Virus record (IMG/VR): IMGVR_UViG_3300031825_000058
Location: 1 to 30,183 of that record
DNA from: a virus
Length of the DNA: 30,183 nt
Strand: one strand, 5' to 3'
Position numbers and translations under genes: made by a program. The notes under the pieces are model-generated. The model had not been told where the DNA came from. It searched no databases and was given only the letters and a program-made list of their open reading frames with translations. Shown here piece by piece: positions 21,947 to 30,048 of the stretch (positions within the stretch are counted from its first letter, which is position 1; the number at the start of each line of letters is the position of its first letter).

Positions 21947-22621
21947 ATGGATTTAACAGTTGATCAAGCACTAAAACAAATTCATCGAGAATATGAGGGA
22001 GACATTAACTACCCTGATTTTAATGATGACGAAACACAGTTAAGAGTTGGTTATTTAAAAGACTCAATTCGGGAATGGGGCGATAGATTTCCTAAATTTC
22101 GAGAGCTTTTTGCTCTCCTTTCCGATGCTCCTGATGGAACAAAACAAACAAGCGCAGGAGTAACAAAATATAGTTGTCCTACGAATTTTATACGCCCCTC
22201 CACATGGGTTAAAATAGGCGACAAGCGCTTAAGCTACGTTCCTCCAGAAGATATGGAGAAAAAACTGGCAGCAAATGTTAGCGATGAATGGTTTTCAGTA
22301 ATTGGCAGTCCAAGTAAGTATAAAATTGTAATCAATCCGGCTCCCTCAGGAACGAGCACGATTGAATATCCATATTGGAGGATTCCAACGCAGCCAGCGT
22401 TAACTACAGATATTCTTGAAATTTCCCGACCTCTTTTTTGCATATATTATGTTTTATCAAAATTATTTAGAGATGATGATCCAGACCGGGCAAAAGAATT
22501 TGAAAACAAAATGGATGATCAAGAGCGGAAAGAACGCGTTGCACTCGTACAAACCCCAGGTCAATCAAATAGAGTGAACACGCCAGGATATGGTTTTGGA
22601 CAAAAAGCACCTAATGAATAG
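21947..22621 (+). CDS. Putative tail adaptor / head-completion protein (224 aa)
   Basis: ATG 21947 has AGGGGG about 8 bases upstream. The N-terminal helical part (MDLTVDQALKQIHREYEGDI; SIREWGDRFPKFRELFALLS), a central beta region (CPTNFIRPSTWVKIGDKRLS) and a C-terminal helix (AKEFENKMDDQERKERVALV) match the pattern of podovirus portal-adaptor proteins (gp4/gp11-like, tail tubular protein A type). These form a ring under the portal. The call relies on size, the helix-beta-helix layout, and the following gene being nozzle-like. Direct homology is not certain. Confidence 0.6.
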   Translation: MDLTVDQALKQIHREYEGDINYPDFNDDETQLRVGYLKDSIREWGDRFPKFRELFALLSDAPDGTKQTSAGVTKYSCPTNFIRPSTWVKIGDKRLSYVPPEDMEKKLAANVSDEWFSVIGSPSKYKIVINPAPSGTSTIEYPYWRIPTQPALTTDILEISRPLFCIYYVLSKLFRDDDPDRAKEFENKMDDQERKERVALVQTPGQSNRVNTPGYGFGQKAPNE

Positions 22622-22624
22622 ACT

Positions 22625-24601
22625 ATGTCGAGAAAACGAAGTAATTTTAGCCACAACTTAGATGTCTTTAATGGCGGTTCGATGACCATCATTTCAGATG
22701 CAAGACTTGGGAAGCGTTCTGCAAACACTAAATACGCAGTTGAGGCAACTAATATTATGCAGTATGAAGATGGGGTTTGGGGACCCCGCCCGGGAACCGC
22801 GTATTATGGTAAAGCAATCTCTGGCGTTGGCGGCATCGATCATCTAGCTGAGTATACCAAGGTTGATAAATCTCGTGAATTAATCGCTCTTGCTTCAGAT
22901 GGAAAAGGTTACAAAAGCACAGATAATGGAAACTCATGGACACAGATAACAGGAGCAACATGGACGCCGGGAAATCAATTTATATCCATTCAATTCAAAG
23001 GACAATTATGGATTTCAAATGGCGTAGATCCACTTGTTTACTATAACGGAACTCAGTTTAATAGCTTCTCGGCAATTGCAGACCCATCAAATGCTCCTAC
23101 ACTTAGTCGAGGTGCTGGTCTTTCTGCAGGATCCTATACCTACTACTTGCGGTATACTGCGAATAATAATGTAGGTTATACTAATCCATCCCCTGCTTTA
23201 ACGGTTACTGCTAATAAGCCAAGATCGTCATGGAATAAAACTTCAAATGAATATATAGACTATACTATTACTGCTGTTCCCGGTGCTACATCTTATGATT
23301 TGTGGCTTGGTGACATATCAGGACAGGAGTATTACCTTGGGTCAACAACAGACCTAACCTTTCGTGACTTTGGAGATCCTGTCAATTCATTCAGAGAGGC
23401 TCCTGACGATAATACAACAGCAGCACCCAAAATTACTTCAATGGAGCTATCGGGGAACCGTATGTGGGCAACAAAAGATAACGATAATCCCTGGAGGGTT
23501 TATGGAACTGGCACAGGACAGTATCTTGGATATTTTTCTCCATTTTACGGAGGATTTTGGATCGATCTTGAAAAAGGCGGACGCTTTTACCCGACTGCTG
23601 TTGTTCACTATAGAACCGGTAAAGGAGATCCTGTTGCAACAGTACTTTGTTCGTCGGCTGATGGCAACGGAGCAATCTTCCAAATAGATCTAACAACTAT
23701 TACTATAGGAGATGTAAACGCCACTGTTCCAGTAGCCTATAAGTTGGTAGGTTCTAAAGGAGCTGATGCCGTAGGGTCAGTTGTTAAGTTTGGTGATAAT
23801 GTCGGGTTTCTTAATAAGAAGGGTGCATTTTTCTTGAGAAATAAGGAGCAGTTATTTAACGTACTTGCAACTGACGATATGACATCTCCAATCCGCAATA
23901 AGTATGTAAGCTTAAATCAAAAAATGCTTCATAAAGCCGTTGCCTATTTTTCACTTCCCAGAATTTATTTTTGTGTACCAAGCGGAGATGAGAACGATAC
24001 TACGTTTGTTTGGGACGATGAACGAAGAAATTGGACATGGGGGTGGACGATCGGTTTTAAGCAGATAATGGAATATACCGACTCTGATGGCACTACTCAC
24101 CTTTTTGGAATTAGAGGTAATGATAGTCAAATCATTGAGATTTCTGAAAATTTCCTTTCAGATCTTGGACAACCAATAGTTGCTCAGTATAGTTCCCCAC
24201 TTATTCCAGTAGACGCAAAAGACCACAGAACACAAGTGAGAATGAAAGAGTCGATTTTTGAATTTGGAGAACTTCGCGGTTCAGTAAACTGCGCAGTTCT
24301 TGGGAGAACTAAAACAACGGATATTGGTGTATTTGGTTCGGGAACAATATCTTCGTCATTTTCAAATTCTGGTGTAGGAGATGACTATGCCTCTGATGAG
24401 CTAGCTTCCGATACCGGCGATATGCCTAAGACTTTTTCAAGTTCTTCAAGAAAAAAGACAATACGGCCAAAGAAGAGATTTTATGCTTTTAAATATCGTG
24501 TATCAAGTAATGGAGTAAACAATTATTGGAGGTTGTTGAGTATTCAATCTCATGGGGCTTATGTATTTCAGAAGTCCCCCGGGGTCTGGAAAAAAGACTA
24601 G
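22625..24601 (+). CDS. Tail nozzle / DNA-stabilisation-like beta protein (658 aa)
   Basis: ATG 22625 follows the adaptor stop by 3 bases. The N-terminus (NGGSMTIISDARLGKRSANT; VWGPRPGTAYYG) matches the conserved start of podovirus nozzle/stabilisation proteins (P22 gp10, T7 gp12 type), with an RPG turn. Beta-blade-like repeats follow (LIALASDGKGYKSTDNGNSW; FKGQLWISNGVDPLVYYNGT), a fibronectin/Ig-like insert at about 157-260 (LSAGSYTYYLRYTANNNVGY), and more beta structure to the end. The protein would form a hexameric propeller-like nozzle attached to the adaptor and close the DNA channel. Confidence 0.75.
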   Translation: MSRKRSNFSHNLDVFNGGSMTIISDARLGKRSANTKYAVEATNIMQYEDGVWGPRPGTAYYGKAISGVGGIDHLAEYTKVDKSRELIALASDGKGYKSTDNGNSWTQITGATWTPGNQFISIQFKGQLWISNGVDPLVYYNGTQFNSFSAIADPSNAPTLSRGAGLSAGSYTYYLRYTANNNVGYTNPSPALTVTANKPRSSWNKTSNEYIDYTITAVPGATSYDLWLGDISGQEYYLGSTTDLTFRDFGDPVNSFREAPDDNTTAAPKITSMELSGNRMWATKDNDNPWRVYGTGTGQYLGYFSPFYGGFWIDLEKGGRFYPTAVVHYRTGKGDPVATVLCSSADGNGAIFQIDLTTITIGDVNATVPVAYKLVGSKGADAVGSVVKFGDNVGFLNKKGAFFLRNKEQLFNVLATDDMTSPIRNKYVSLNQKMLHKAVAYFSLPRIYFCVPSGDENDTTFVWDDERRNWTWGWTIGFKQIMEYTDSDGTTHLFGIRGNDSQIIEISENFLSDLGQPIVAQYSSPLIPVDAKDHRTQVRMKESIFEFGELRGSVNCAVLGRTKTTDIGVFGSGTISSSFSNSGVGDDYASDELASDTGDMPKTFSSSSRKKTIRPKKRFYAFKYRVSSNGVNNYWRLLSIQSHGAYVFQKSPGVWKKD

Positions 24602-24606
24602 AAGAG

Positions 24607-24615
24607 TGTTATACT
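24607..24615 (+). promoter_or_regulatory. Extended -10 promoter P7
   Basis: TGT-TATACT (24607-24615) begins 5 bases after the nozzle stop, without a good -35. The arrangement closely matches P6 upstream of B3. Confidence 0.5.
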
Positions 24616-24631
24616 GGGGTTAAGTTAAAAA

Positions 24632-24699
24632 GTTCTTCCCTCGCAAGGCGAGGTCTGAACCGCTAAGCCGTCTACGTGACGGTGGGAGCGGTTTTTTTT
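24632..24699 (+). promoter_or_regulatory. Class B leader element B4
   Basis: GTTC (24632-24635)/GAAC (24657-24660) enclose TTC/TCT and the stem CCTCGC/GCGAGG. From TCTGAACC (24654) through the seventh T (24698), 45 bases are identical to B1 (10514-10558). T8 follows (24692-24699), and GTG 24700 or ATG 24709 starts the gene without an SD. Confidence 0.8.
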
Positions 24700-24708
24700 G
24701 TGGAAAAT

Positions 24709-24978
24709 ATGACAAAAAATCAAGGAATACCAGTACCAGATATGAAACCAACTATCTTTCTGTCAGAGAAAGATTTTCCTGAAGTGAAAAATTGGGAAGT
24801 AGGTAGTGAATATAAATTACTTGTTACTGTTAAACAAACTAGTAAGTCTATAGATCAATACGATAAAAAACAACAAGTTAGCGCACGATTTGAAATAGTA
24901 AACGTGAAAGTAGTCGATGGCAGTGATTCTTCAAAAGATTTTAACGAGTTTGAAGAAAAATACTCAAAAAAGGAGTAG
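24709..24978 (+). CDS. Small protein of unknown function (89 aa)
   Basis: I use ATG 24709 (MTKNQGIPVPDMKPTIFLSE). GTG 24700, directly after the U tract and in frame, is an alternative that adds three residues. The product has a beta-barrel-like pattern of alternating strands (SEYKLLVTVKQTSKS; VSARFEIVNVKVVDG) and an acidic C-terminus. No family is recognised. It is the first gene of the fibre/lysis unit and has SD AGGAG in its tail for the next gene. Confidence 0.6.
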   Translation: MTKNQGIPVPDMKPTIFLSEKDFPEVKNWEVGSEYKLLVTVKQTSKSIDQYDKKQQVSARFEIVNVKVVDGSDSSKDFNEFEEKYSKKE

Positions 24979-24981
24979 TCT

Positions 24982-25962
24982 ATGCCAGCAACAGATGCAG
25001 CTAACCATAAATTTATTGAAATGAAGCCACTTTGGGTTGGTAAAGTTGGAGCTGCTGGAGTGGCATCAGCGGGAGCTACTACCATTCCTCTAGCATCAGC
25101 AGCAGGACTTACAAATGGAAATGTTTATGTAGTTACGGCGAACCGCACAAATGCGTCTGGAACCACTAAAAATCCAGCCAGCCAGAGGGAAACCTTTATT
25201 GCTAAATTATCCGGAACTGATCTGATAAACGCTATAAGACAGGTTGAGGGTACCGCTCAAGCGTGGCCGACAGATACCGTGCTTGAAATTTTAGTAAATG
25301 CGACAACTTGGAATAAGATGATTGAGGGAATTGAGCTGGAGCATAACCAAGATGGAACGCATAAAAATACCATACTCGCTCTTCTTGCCGGTGCGCAAAC
25401 CTTTACAGGTATAAAGACTTTTACCACAGGACTTCTCAAAGCTGCGGATATTATTGACACTGTTCAGGCATTAAAGGTACTCGTATTTGCCGGTGTTGCC
25501 TCAGCTGTAAATTGGGTAAAAATGACGAGCGCAGCGACTGGTAATGGTCCAATCATAGAACCCGATGGATCAGATACCAATATTCAGCTTGAGCTTAAGG
25601 GCAAAGGTAATAAAGGAGTTAGGATACAAGATATAGTTCCCAAGGTATCTGCTCTTGCAGATGGAGCAAATATTCCAACTGATGCATCATTTGGCAACTA
25701 CTTTACAGTAACAATTGCGGGAAATAGAACAATAGACCCTCCTACTAATCTAGCTGATGGTCAGACAATAACGTATGAAATAAAGCAGGATGCAACAGGA
25801 AGTAGACTAATTACTTGGTCCTCTGCTGCAGGTGGTTTTTCATTCGGTTCTAGCTCGGCCCCTGTCCTTTCAACTGCACCCGGGAAGGTAGACCTGGTAG
25901 CGTTTAGATATAGCGCTACGGTTGGCAAGTTATGTTTCTTGGGAATAAAGTCAGGATATTAG
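24982..25962 (+). CDS. Tail fibre / receptor-binding-like protein (326 aa)
   Basis: ATG 24982 with AGGAG 6 bases upstream. N-terminal 45 residues (MPATDAANHKFIEMKPLWVG) lead into Ala/Gly/Thr-rich beta segments, then residues about 130-160 hold a typical fibre motif (LLAGAQTFTGIKTFTTGLLK) found where trimeric fibre shafts begin. The C-terminal domain (about 245-326, FTVTIAGNRTIDPPTNLADG; GSRLITWSSAAGGFSFGSSS) resembles a beta-sandwich tip. No enzyme motif is seen. It probably forms a trimeric tail fibre attached to the nozzle and contacts the host surface. Confidence 0.65.
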   Translation: MPATDAANHKFIEMKPLWVGKVGAAGVASAGATTIPLASAAGLTNGNVYVVTANRTNASGTTKNPASQRETFIAKLSGTDLINAIRQVEGTAQAWPTDTVLEILVNATTWNKMIEGIELEHNQDGTHKNTILALLAGAQTFTGIKTFTTGLLKAADIIDTVQALKVLVFAGVASAVNWVKMTSAATGNGPIIEPDGSDTNIQLELKGKGNKGVRIQDIVPKVSALADGANIPTDASFGNYFTVTIAGNRTIDPPTNLADGQTITYEIKQDATGSRLITWSSAAGGFSFGSSSAPVLSTAPGKVDLVAFRYSATVGKLCFLGIKSGY

Positions 25963-25972
25963 TTTTATTCAT

Positions 25973-27019
25973 ATGGAACTTTGTTATTCCAATAATCAAA
26001 AGAGTTTATTTCGTAAATATGCCCATCTTGTAACGTGGTTTTCAAATACTAGAGATGGAAGAGCATATTTAGGTGATAATTTTAAAGATGAATTTGGGTT
26101 AAAATTTAACGATCACATAGGACTTTTCCTTCCAAACGGATTTATTAAGCATAACGGTGGCAAAAAAGCACAGTTAGTCGTCACTACCCGGGCTATTTAT
26201 GCCCCAAAATTATATGAGATACTTCGTAAAATAGATTATTTTTCAAATATAGCTACTTTTGATGAATTACAAAAATTACTGCTCTACGAAACAGATTTAG
26301 TAAAGCCTTACTCTAAGCTCGCTCCTCGCTATGACATCAAGAAGATAATGCAAAGAGTGATGTGGGAGTCAGTAGTTATAAATCCTGATGCAAATCCTGA
26401 AACTACGAGTGTTGATGGAAATGTTGCTAGAAGCGGAGTTGATGAAACGTTTGCAACAATTAGGTCCGGAGCCGGGAACGGATCAAGCGATACAAGTGGG
26501 AGCGGGGGCGGGGTGCCGCGTATTACGGCCACAGTCACGAATAATCAATATTCATTATTAACGAGGGGAATTTTTTTGTTTGATACAAGTGCTTTGTCTC
26601 CTGATGATGAACTAGCTTCAGGTATTTTTTCTTTATATTTAGATGGTGCAGCTCAGCAATTAGGGCAATCATTGAATATTTCTTCATCTAATCCAGCCTC
26701 TAATACCGCTTTGGTAAATAACGATTATGCAGTAGGGAATTTTGGAGCTACAAAATTTGCAAGCGATATAGCAATTACTGCTGTTACTATAAATCAATAT
26801 TCTGATTGGACGTTGAATGCTTCTGGGAAAAGCGCGATTGCCGTAGATGGTATTACAAAGTTTGGTTTTCGGGTCTCCGGAGATATTGACAATTCTGCGC
26901 CTACCTGGGTTTCTAGTGGAGACGATTTTGTTACTCCAATTTTTGCAGAATTTGGATCAAATAAGCCGAAGTTAACAATTAATTACTCAGCCGGAATGCT
27001 AATGGGGACTGAAGTTTAA
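25973..27019 (+). CDS. Virion-associated protein with unusual N-terminus and beta-sandwich C-terminus (348 aa)
   Basis: ATG 25973 (MELCYSNNQKSLFRKYAHLV) is used, with no SD. Residues 1-130 are a distinct alpha/beta domain of no recognised family. After that comes a DNRLRE-like beta-sandwich layout (about 130-348): DETFATIRSGAGN, then TRGIFLFDTSALSPDDELAS, then LTINYSAG near the end. A Ser/Gly-rich linker (SGAGNGSSDTSGSGGG) carries an unusually G-rich stretch. DNRLRE-type domains occur in phage fibres and surface proteins of many bacteria. This is probably a fibre component working with the protein before it. Confidence 0.55.
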   Translation: MELCYSNNQKSLFRKYAHLVTWFSNTRDGRAYLGDNFKDEFGLKFNDHIGLFLPNGFIKHNGGKKAQLVVTTRAIYAPKLYEILRKIDYFSNIATFDELQKLLLYETDLVKPYSKLAPRYDIKKIMQRVMWESVVINPDANPETTSVDGNVARSGVDETFATIRSGAGNGSSDTSGSGGGVPRITATVTNNQYSLLTRGIFLFDTSALSPDDELASGIFSLYLDGAAQQLGQSLNISSSNPASNTALVNNDYAVGNFGATKFASDIAITAVTINQYSDWTLNASGKSAIAVDGITKFGFRVSGDIDNSAPTWVSSGDDFVTPIFAEFGSNKPKLTINYSAGMLMGTEV

Positions 27020-27021
27020 AT

Positions 27022-27273
27022 ATGGAAGACGCAAGAAATCAACAACAAATATTGATGTTGGAAAAGCTTTTTGACGCAAAGCTTAAGCCGTTGGCGGATG
27101 ATATTACAGCGGTTAAAACAACGCTTAATGGCGTAGATGGTCGCCCAGGCATTGTAGAAGAAGTAAGAGCAATAAAGCAAAAGTTTGGATATATCATGGC
27201 CGGTCTTAGTTTTGGGGTAAGTATATTGACTATGATGGTGCAGGAATTTTTAAAAGGGAGGTTTAAAGCATGA
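27022..27273 (+). CDS. Small membrane protein with coiled coil, XhlA-like (83 aa)
   Basis: ATG 27022, two bases after the previous stop. An amphipathic helical N-terminus (QQQILMLEKLFDAKLKPLAD) is followed by a VEEVRAIKQKFGYI helix and a single C-terminal membrane span (about 58-76, IMAGLSFGVSILTMMVQEFL). This topology matches XhlA-type lysis accessory proteins. The gene ends in an ATGA overlap with the amidase, supporting a lysis role. Family assignment is by topology only. Confidence 0.55.
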   Translation: MEDARNQQQILMLEKLFDAKLKPLADDITAVKTTLNGVDGRPGIVEEVRAIKQKFGYIMAGLSFGVSILTMMVQEFLKGRFKA

Positions 27274-28016
27274 AGCCATTTATTGGAATACAAGCTGGTC
27301 ATCAAAATATAGAAAGCAATTGCGCATTTGCTTTAAGGGGTGGAACGGGTGCGCCTGGGGAAAAGGATAATAATATCCGGATCCGCGATCGTCTTGGACA
27401 AATTTTAATTTCTAAAGGGTTTCAAGTTCAACTTGATGACGCTAATGCTAACTGCCAAAAGAATACCATTGGTAAGGACTTTGATTTTTATATAGCCCTT
27501 CATTGTGAAGCCAATACTCACGGTAAGGGAGGAGGGTTTTTAGCAGCTCCGGATCCGGCATTTGATAGTGTCAATATTGAATCTAAAAGGATTGTCAAAG
27601 CAATAAAAGATGAATATTTTAAAAATACAGGAATTGAAGAGCATGAGGAATGGATTACTACAGCAATGACCCAATATTATATGTGGTCATCGTTAACAGC
27701 AAAAACTCCTTGCGGAATTATAGAAATGGGCGTTGCCCAAGATGCCCACGATAAAGTAATCCTCGCCGACACAGATAGAGTTGCCAATGCAATTGCACGA
27801 GGTATTTGTAAAGCATTTAATATACCTTTTGATGCTCCACAGTCGCCACAGGAAGACCCACGAGATAGGAGAATTAAAGAGCTTGAGAAAGAGGTTGAGG
27901 ATCTGAAAAAACAAATAGTAGAGTTGCAAAAGAGACCTGTCTCGTGTCCCCCCGCAGCTGATCCACGAAAAGAACAAGCCTTGATAGATATTCAACATAT
28001 TATAAACAATCTTTAA
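27270..28016 (+). CDS. N-acetylmuramoyl-L-alanine amidase (endolysin), Amidase_3 type (248 aa)
   Basis: ATG 27270 has GGGAGG upstream and overlaps the previous stop. The zinc ligands of Amidase_3 are present: His11 (IQAGHQ), Glu31 (GAPGEKD) and His78 (IALHCEAN), with catalytic Glu152 (GIIEMG). The fold spans about residues 1-190. It cleaves the bond between muramic acid and the peptide stem. The C-terminal 60 residues are a charged coiled coil (RRIKELEKEVEDLKKQIVEL) ending in SCPPAADPRKEQ, a possible multimerisation or wall-targeting part. No signal peptide is seen, so export needs the holin candidates downstream. Confidence 0.9.
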   Translation: MKPFIGIQAGHQNIESNCAFALRGGTGAPGEKDNNIRIRDRLGQILISKGFQVQLDDANANCQKNTIGKDFDFYIALHCEANTHGKGGGFLAAPDPAFDSVNIESKRIVKAIKDEYFKNTGIEEHEEWITTAMTQYYMWSSLTAKTPCGIIEMGVAQDAHDKVILADTDRVANAIARGICKAFNIPFDAPQSPQEDPRDRRIKELEKEVEDLKKQIVELQKRPVSCPPAADPRKEQALIDIQHIINNL

Positions 28017-28029
28017 TTAGGAAAATTTT

Positions 28030-28200
28030 ATGACAAGTCAAAATCTTGTATTTAAGTATTTTTTACTTAAACCAAGTTTAAAACAATTCATAAAAGAAAA
28101 AGATCAGGAGGTAGAAAGCAAGGAATCGTTACTCTGGACAGCAAGTAGTTGTATTCTATTTGCAATTTTTTTGCTATTTATAGCTGTGATAAGGGGGTGA
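28030..28200 (+). CDS. Small single-span membrane protein (56 aa)
   Basis: ATG 28030 to TGA 28198-28200. The first 30 residues are charged (MTSQNLVFKYFLLKPSLKQF, then KEKDQEVESKES), followed by one hydrophobic span (about 36-54, WTASSCILFAIFLLFIAVI). The stop overlaps the AAGGGGGTGA SD of the next gene. The position between endolysin and a two-span protein makes it a lysis-cassette candidate. Confidence 0.5.
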   Translation: MTSQNLVFKYFLLKPSLKQFIKEKDQEVESKESLLWTASSCILFAIFLLFIAVIRG

Positions 28201-28205
28201 TTTTT

Positions 28206-28400
28206 ATGATAGATAAAATAGGTGGTAGAAAATTTACTTTTGGCTTAGTCCTCGTTGTTATTTCTGCTGGCTTTGTTATGACAGGTAAATTGACGGCTGA
28301 AAATTGGACCAGCTTTGCTGTTTTGATTGGAGGAATTTATGTTGCAGGTAATTTAGGTGCGGATGCTATTGCAAAAAAGAATCCAGAGCAAACAGTATAA
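28206..28400 (+). CDS. Probable holin (64 aa, two membrane helices)
   Basis: ATG 28206 is chosen because AAGGGGGTGA lies about 8 bases upstream. A longer reading from 28149 runs through the preceding gene. Two hydrophobic spans lie at about 12-29 (GLVLVVISAGFVMTGKL) and 36-52 (FAVLIGGIYVAGNLGAD), followed by a charged tail. Size, two spans and location after the endolysin fit a class II holin, which would release the amidase. The layout also resembles general small phage membrane proteins. Confidence 0.6.
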   Translation: MIDKIGGRKFTFGLVLVVISAGFVMTGKLTAENWTSFAVLIGGIYVAGNLGADAIAKKNPEQTV

Positions 28401-28435
28401 TAGCTTTATTTACGAATACATTTACAAATATATTG

Positions 28436-28822
28436 TCAATTATGTTTCTTTTTTAAGAGACTTGTGTACTTAGTAAGTACTTTTTGAAATTGACGATAAA
28501 TATCGAGGTTTGCATCATCCAGGAAGCGTAAATATTCGTGAGTTTTTTCAATTGGTTTGATTCTTGCATCGATTTTTTTATCAAGATCGTCAATTTTCTC
28601 ATCGACTCTAACCTCAAGTGCTTTTATCTCCCTTCGGCAAACCATAAGATGGACAAACCAACTAAGTAGTAAAATGACAGAGAGGATATACAACGCAATC
28701 AGTGAGAGTTTTTGGTCAAAAAAGAAGATAATACTTATGGCTAATAAGCATATTCCTACCAGGACACCCATGATGAAATGATAGTTTTTCATGAAAAAGT
28801 CCCTACTCATATCAATACACAT
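28436..28822 (-). CDS. Membrane protein with coiled-coil tail, minus strand (128 aa)
   Basis: The longest start is 28822 (complement). Met at 28810 (MSRDFFMKNYHFIM) and 28792 are plausible alternatives, and no clear SD decides. Two membrane spans (about 14-33, FIMGVLVGICLLAISIIFFF; 38-58, LSLIALYILSVILLLSWFVH) are followed by a charged coiled coil (IKALEVRVDEKIDDLDKKID, then RFLDDANLDIYRQF). No family is recognised. It lies downstream of integrase on the same strand and may be expressed in the lysogen, for example as an exclusion protein, which is a guess. Confidence 0.6.
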   Translation of the reverse strand: MCIDMSRDFFMKNYHFIMGVLVGICLLAISIIFFFDQKLSLIALYILSVILLLSWFVHLMVCRREIKALEVRVDEKIDDLDKKIDARIKPIEKTHEYLRFLDDANLDIYRQFQKVLTKYTSLLKKKHN

Positions 28823-28859
28823 TTTTGCAAGAAATGCAACTTATTAAGAAAAGATTAAA

Positions 28860-29873
28860 TTACCGTTCGATCAGTTCGATTATTGTTCTTTTCTTTTTAT
28901 TTTCCATAACTGTTGTTGAGTATGAGTAATCGCATACTCTTGGGTTAATCCAATTCTCTGCATGGGTTTTTACAGCGTCTACGTTGCCCAGATAGGTCTG
29001 ATCATCTTTAAATGCTGGGTCATACTTACGGAGAGATTGTGCCAGTTTTTTAGCCTGGATACGCGTATAGTAGCGAAATGTTGTTTCGATGTTAACGTGC
29101 CCGTGGTATTCTGCGACCTCTTGAATTGGCATACCGGCTGTTAATTTATTATTGATTGAGGAATCGCGAAATGTATGTGGTGTTACACGAAAGGGAATTT
29201 TGCATAATTCGCCTCTTAATACTAAATCTTCTCGAAACCGCCACAGATCTACACTGAAGATTTTTTCATTATCTCTAGGAAGCTTACTAATCATTTTAAG
29301 AAGCCATTTGGGAATAGCGCAAAATCTCTCTTTTTTTGTTTTGGTTATTTCTTTCCGGAAATGTATCATAGGTATATCATCGTAAATAATATCTCGCCAC
29401 TCAAGCTTTAACGTTTCATCAATTCTTGATCCTACATGACCTAAGAAATATATTAGCGCTTTATTTTTGTATTTTTTATTTTTATAGCGAAAATATTTAA
29501 TTCTTGTCTCAGCAAGTCTTGCGATTTGGGCATGAGTGAGATAATTTGTAGGTTGGACCGGATCATCTTCAAAATATGTGTAGTCTTTGAATTGGTCGTA
29601 TAATTCATTAATTTGGTATTTGTTGCTGACGTATTTTGCAAGGTGTTTTACAAACTTAATGCAATTGTTCAGCGTTGGATTTTTATCTCCGTTAATTTTT
29701 TCTCTGTCTTCCAAAAAAAGAGTAAAATTACTCCTCGTAAAATCTTTTTCTTGAAACCACAATTGAAGCTGTCTAAATTTTCCTCGGTGTGATGGCAGAG
29801 ATCCTTTAGACTGCTTACAATCTTTGGACAGGAATGGTTCTAATTCTTCCCAAGTAATATTGTCGATCCCCAT
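28860..29873 (-). CDS. int: Tyrosine recombinase / phage integrase (337 aa)
   Basis: ATG at 29873 (complement) opens MGIDNITWEELEPFLSKDCK. Residues about 1-110 are a core-binding-like helical domain. The catalytic domain carries the signature residues: Arg in GSRIDETLKLEW (about 168), the Lys strand KTKKERFCAIPK (about 198), His-x-x-Arg in TPHTFRDSS (about 253-256), His in YHGHVNIETT (about 279), and the nucleophile Tyr in FRYYTR (288 or 289). It would integrate and excise the phage by Holliday-junction recombination at attP/attB. The gene points toward the lysis genes, with the control region upstream. Confidence 0.92.
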   Translation of the reverse strand: MGIDNITWEELEPFLSKDCKQSKGSLPSHRGKFRQLQLWFQEKDFTRSNFTLFLEDREKINGDKNPTLNNCIKFVKHLAKYVSNKYQINELYDQFKDYTYFEDDPVQPTNYLTHAQIARLAETRIKYFRYKNKKYKNKALIYFLGHVGSRIDETLKLEWRDIIYDDIPMIHFRKEITKTKKERFCAIPKWLLKMISKLPRDNEKIFSVDLWRFREDLVLRGELCKIPFRVTPHTFRDSSINNKLTAGMPIQEVAEYHGHVNIETTFRYYTRIQAKKLAQSLRKYDPAFKDDQTYLGNVDAVKTHAENWINPRVCDYSYSTTVMENKKKRTIIELIER

Positions 29874-29897
29874 ATTGGTAACTCATGGTTATTGGGC

Positions 29898-29909
29898 AGA
29901 GGATCCTCT
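29898..29909. promoter_or_regulatory. 12-bp perfect palindrome AGAGGATCCTCT upstream of integrase
   Basis: Perfect dyad with no spacer, 25 bases upstream of the integrase start codon. It could be an operator or part of a recombinase arm or core site. No second copy was noticed. Confidence 0.4.
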
Positions 29910-30010
29910 TGGAAAACGTGCGAGCAGGGGCAGGAAAAAGCTCTACAATAAATGGATCATACCACGAAAATATTAAATAATCATTAATTCATGAGATTAT
30001 AAAAAAGGTC

Positions 30011-30048
30011 TTGACAGGGGGTCAGTGATGTGGTAAAAATTGATTACC
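30011..30048 (+). promoter_or_regulatory. Rightward promoter with overlapping inverted repeat (operator candidate)
   Basis: TTGACA (30011-30016), 17-bp spacer, TAAAAA (30034-30039, a weak -10). GGTAA (30032-30036) and TTACC (30044-30048) form a dyad with 7 bases between, covering the -10, as a repressor site would. Confidence 0.5.
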
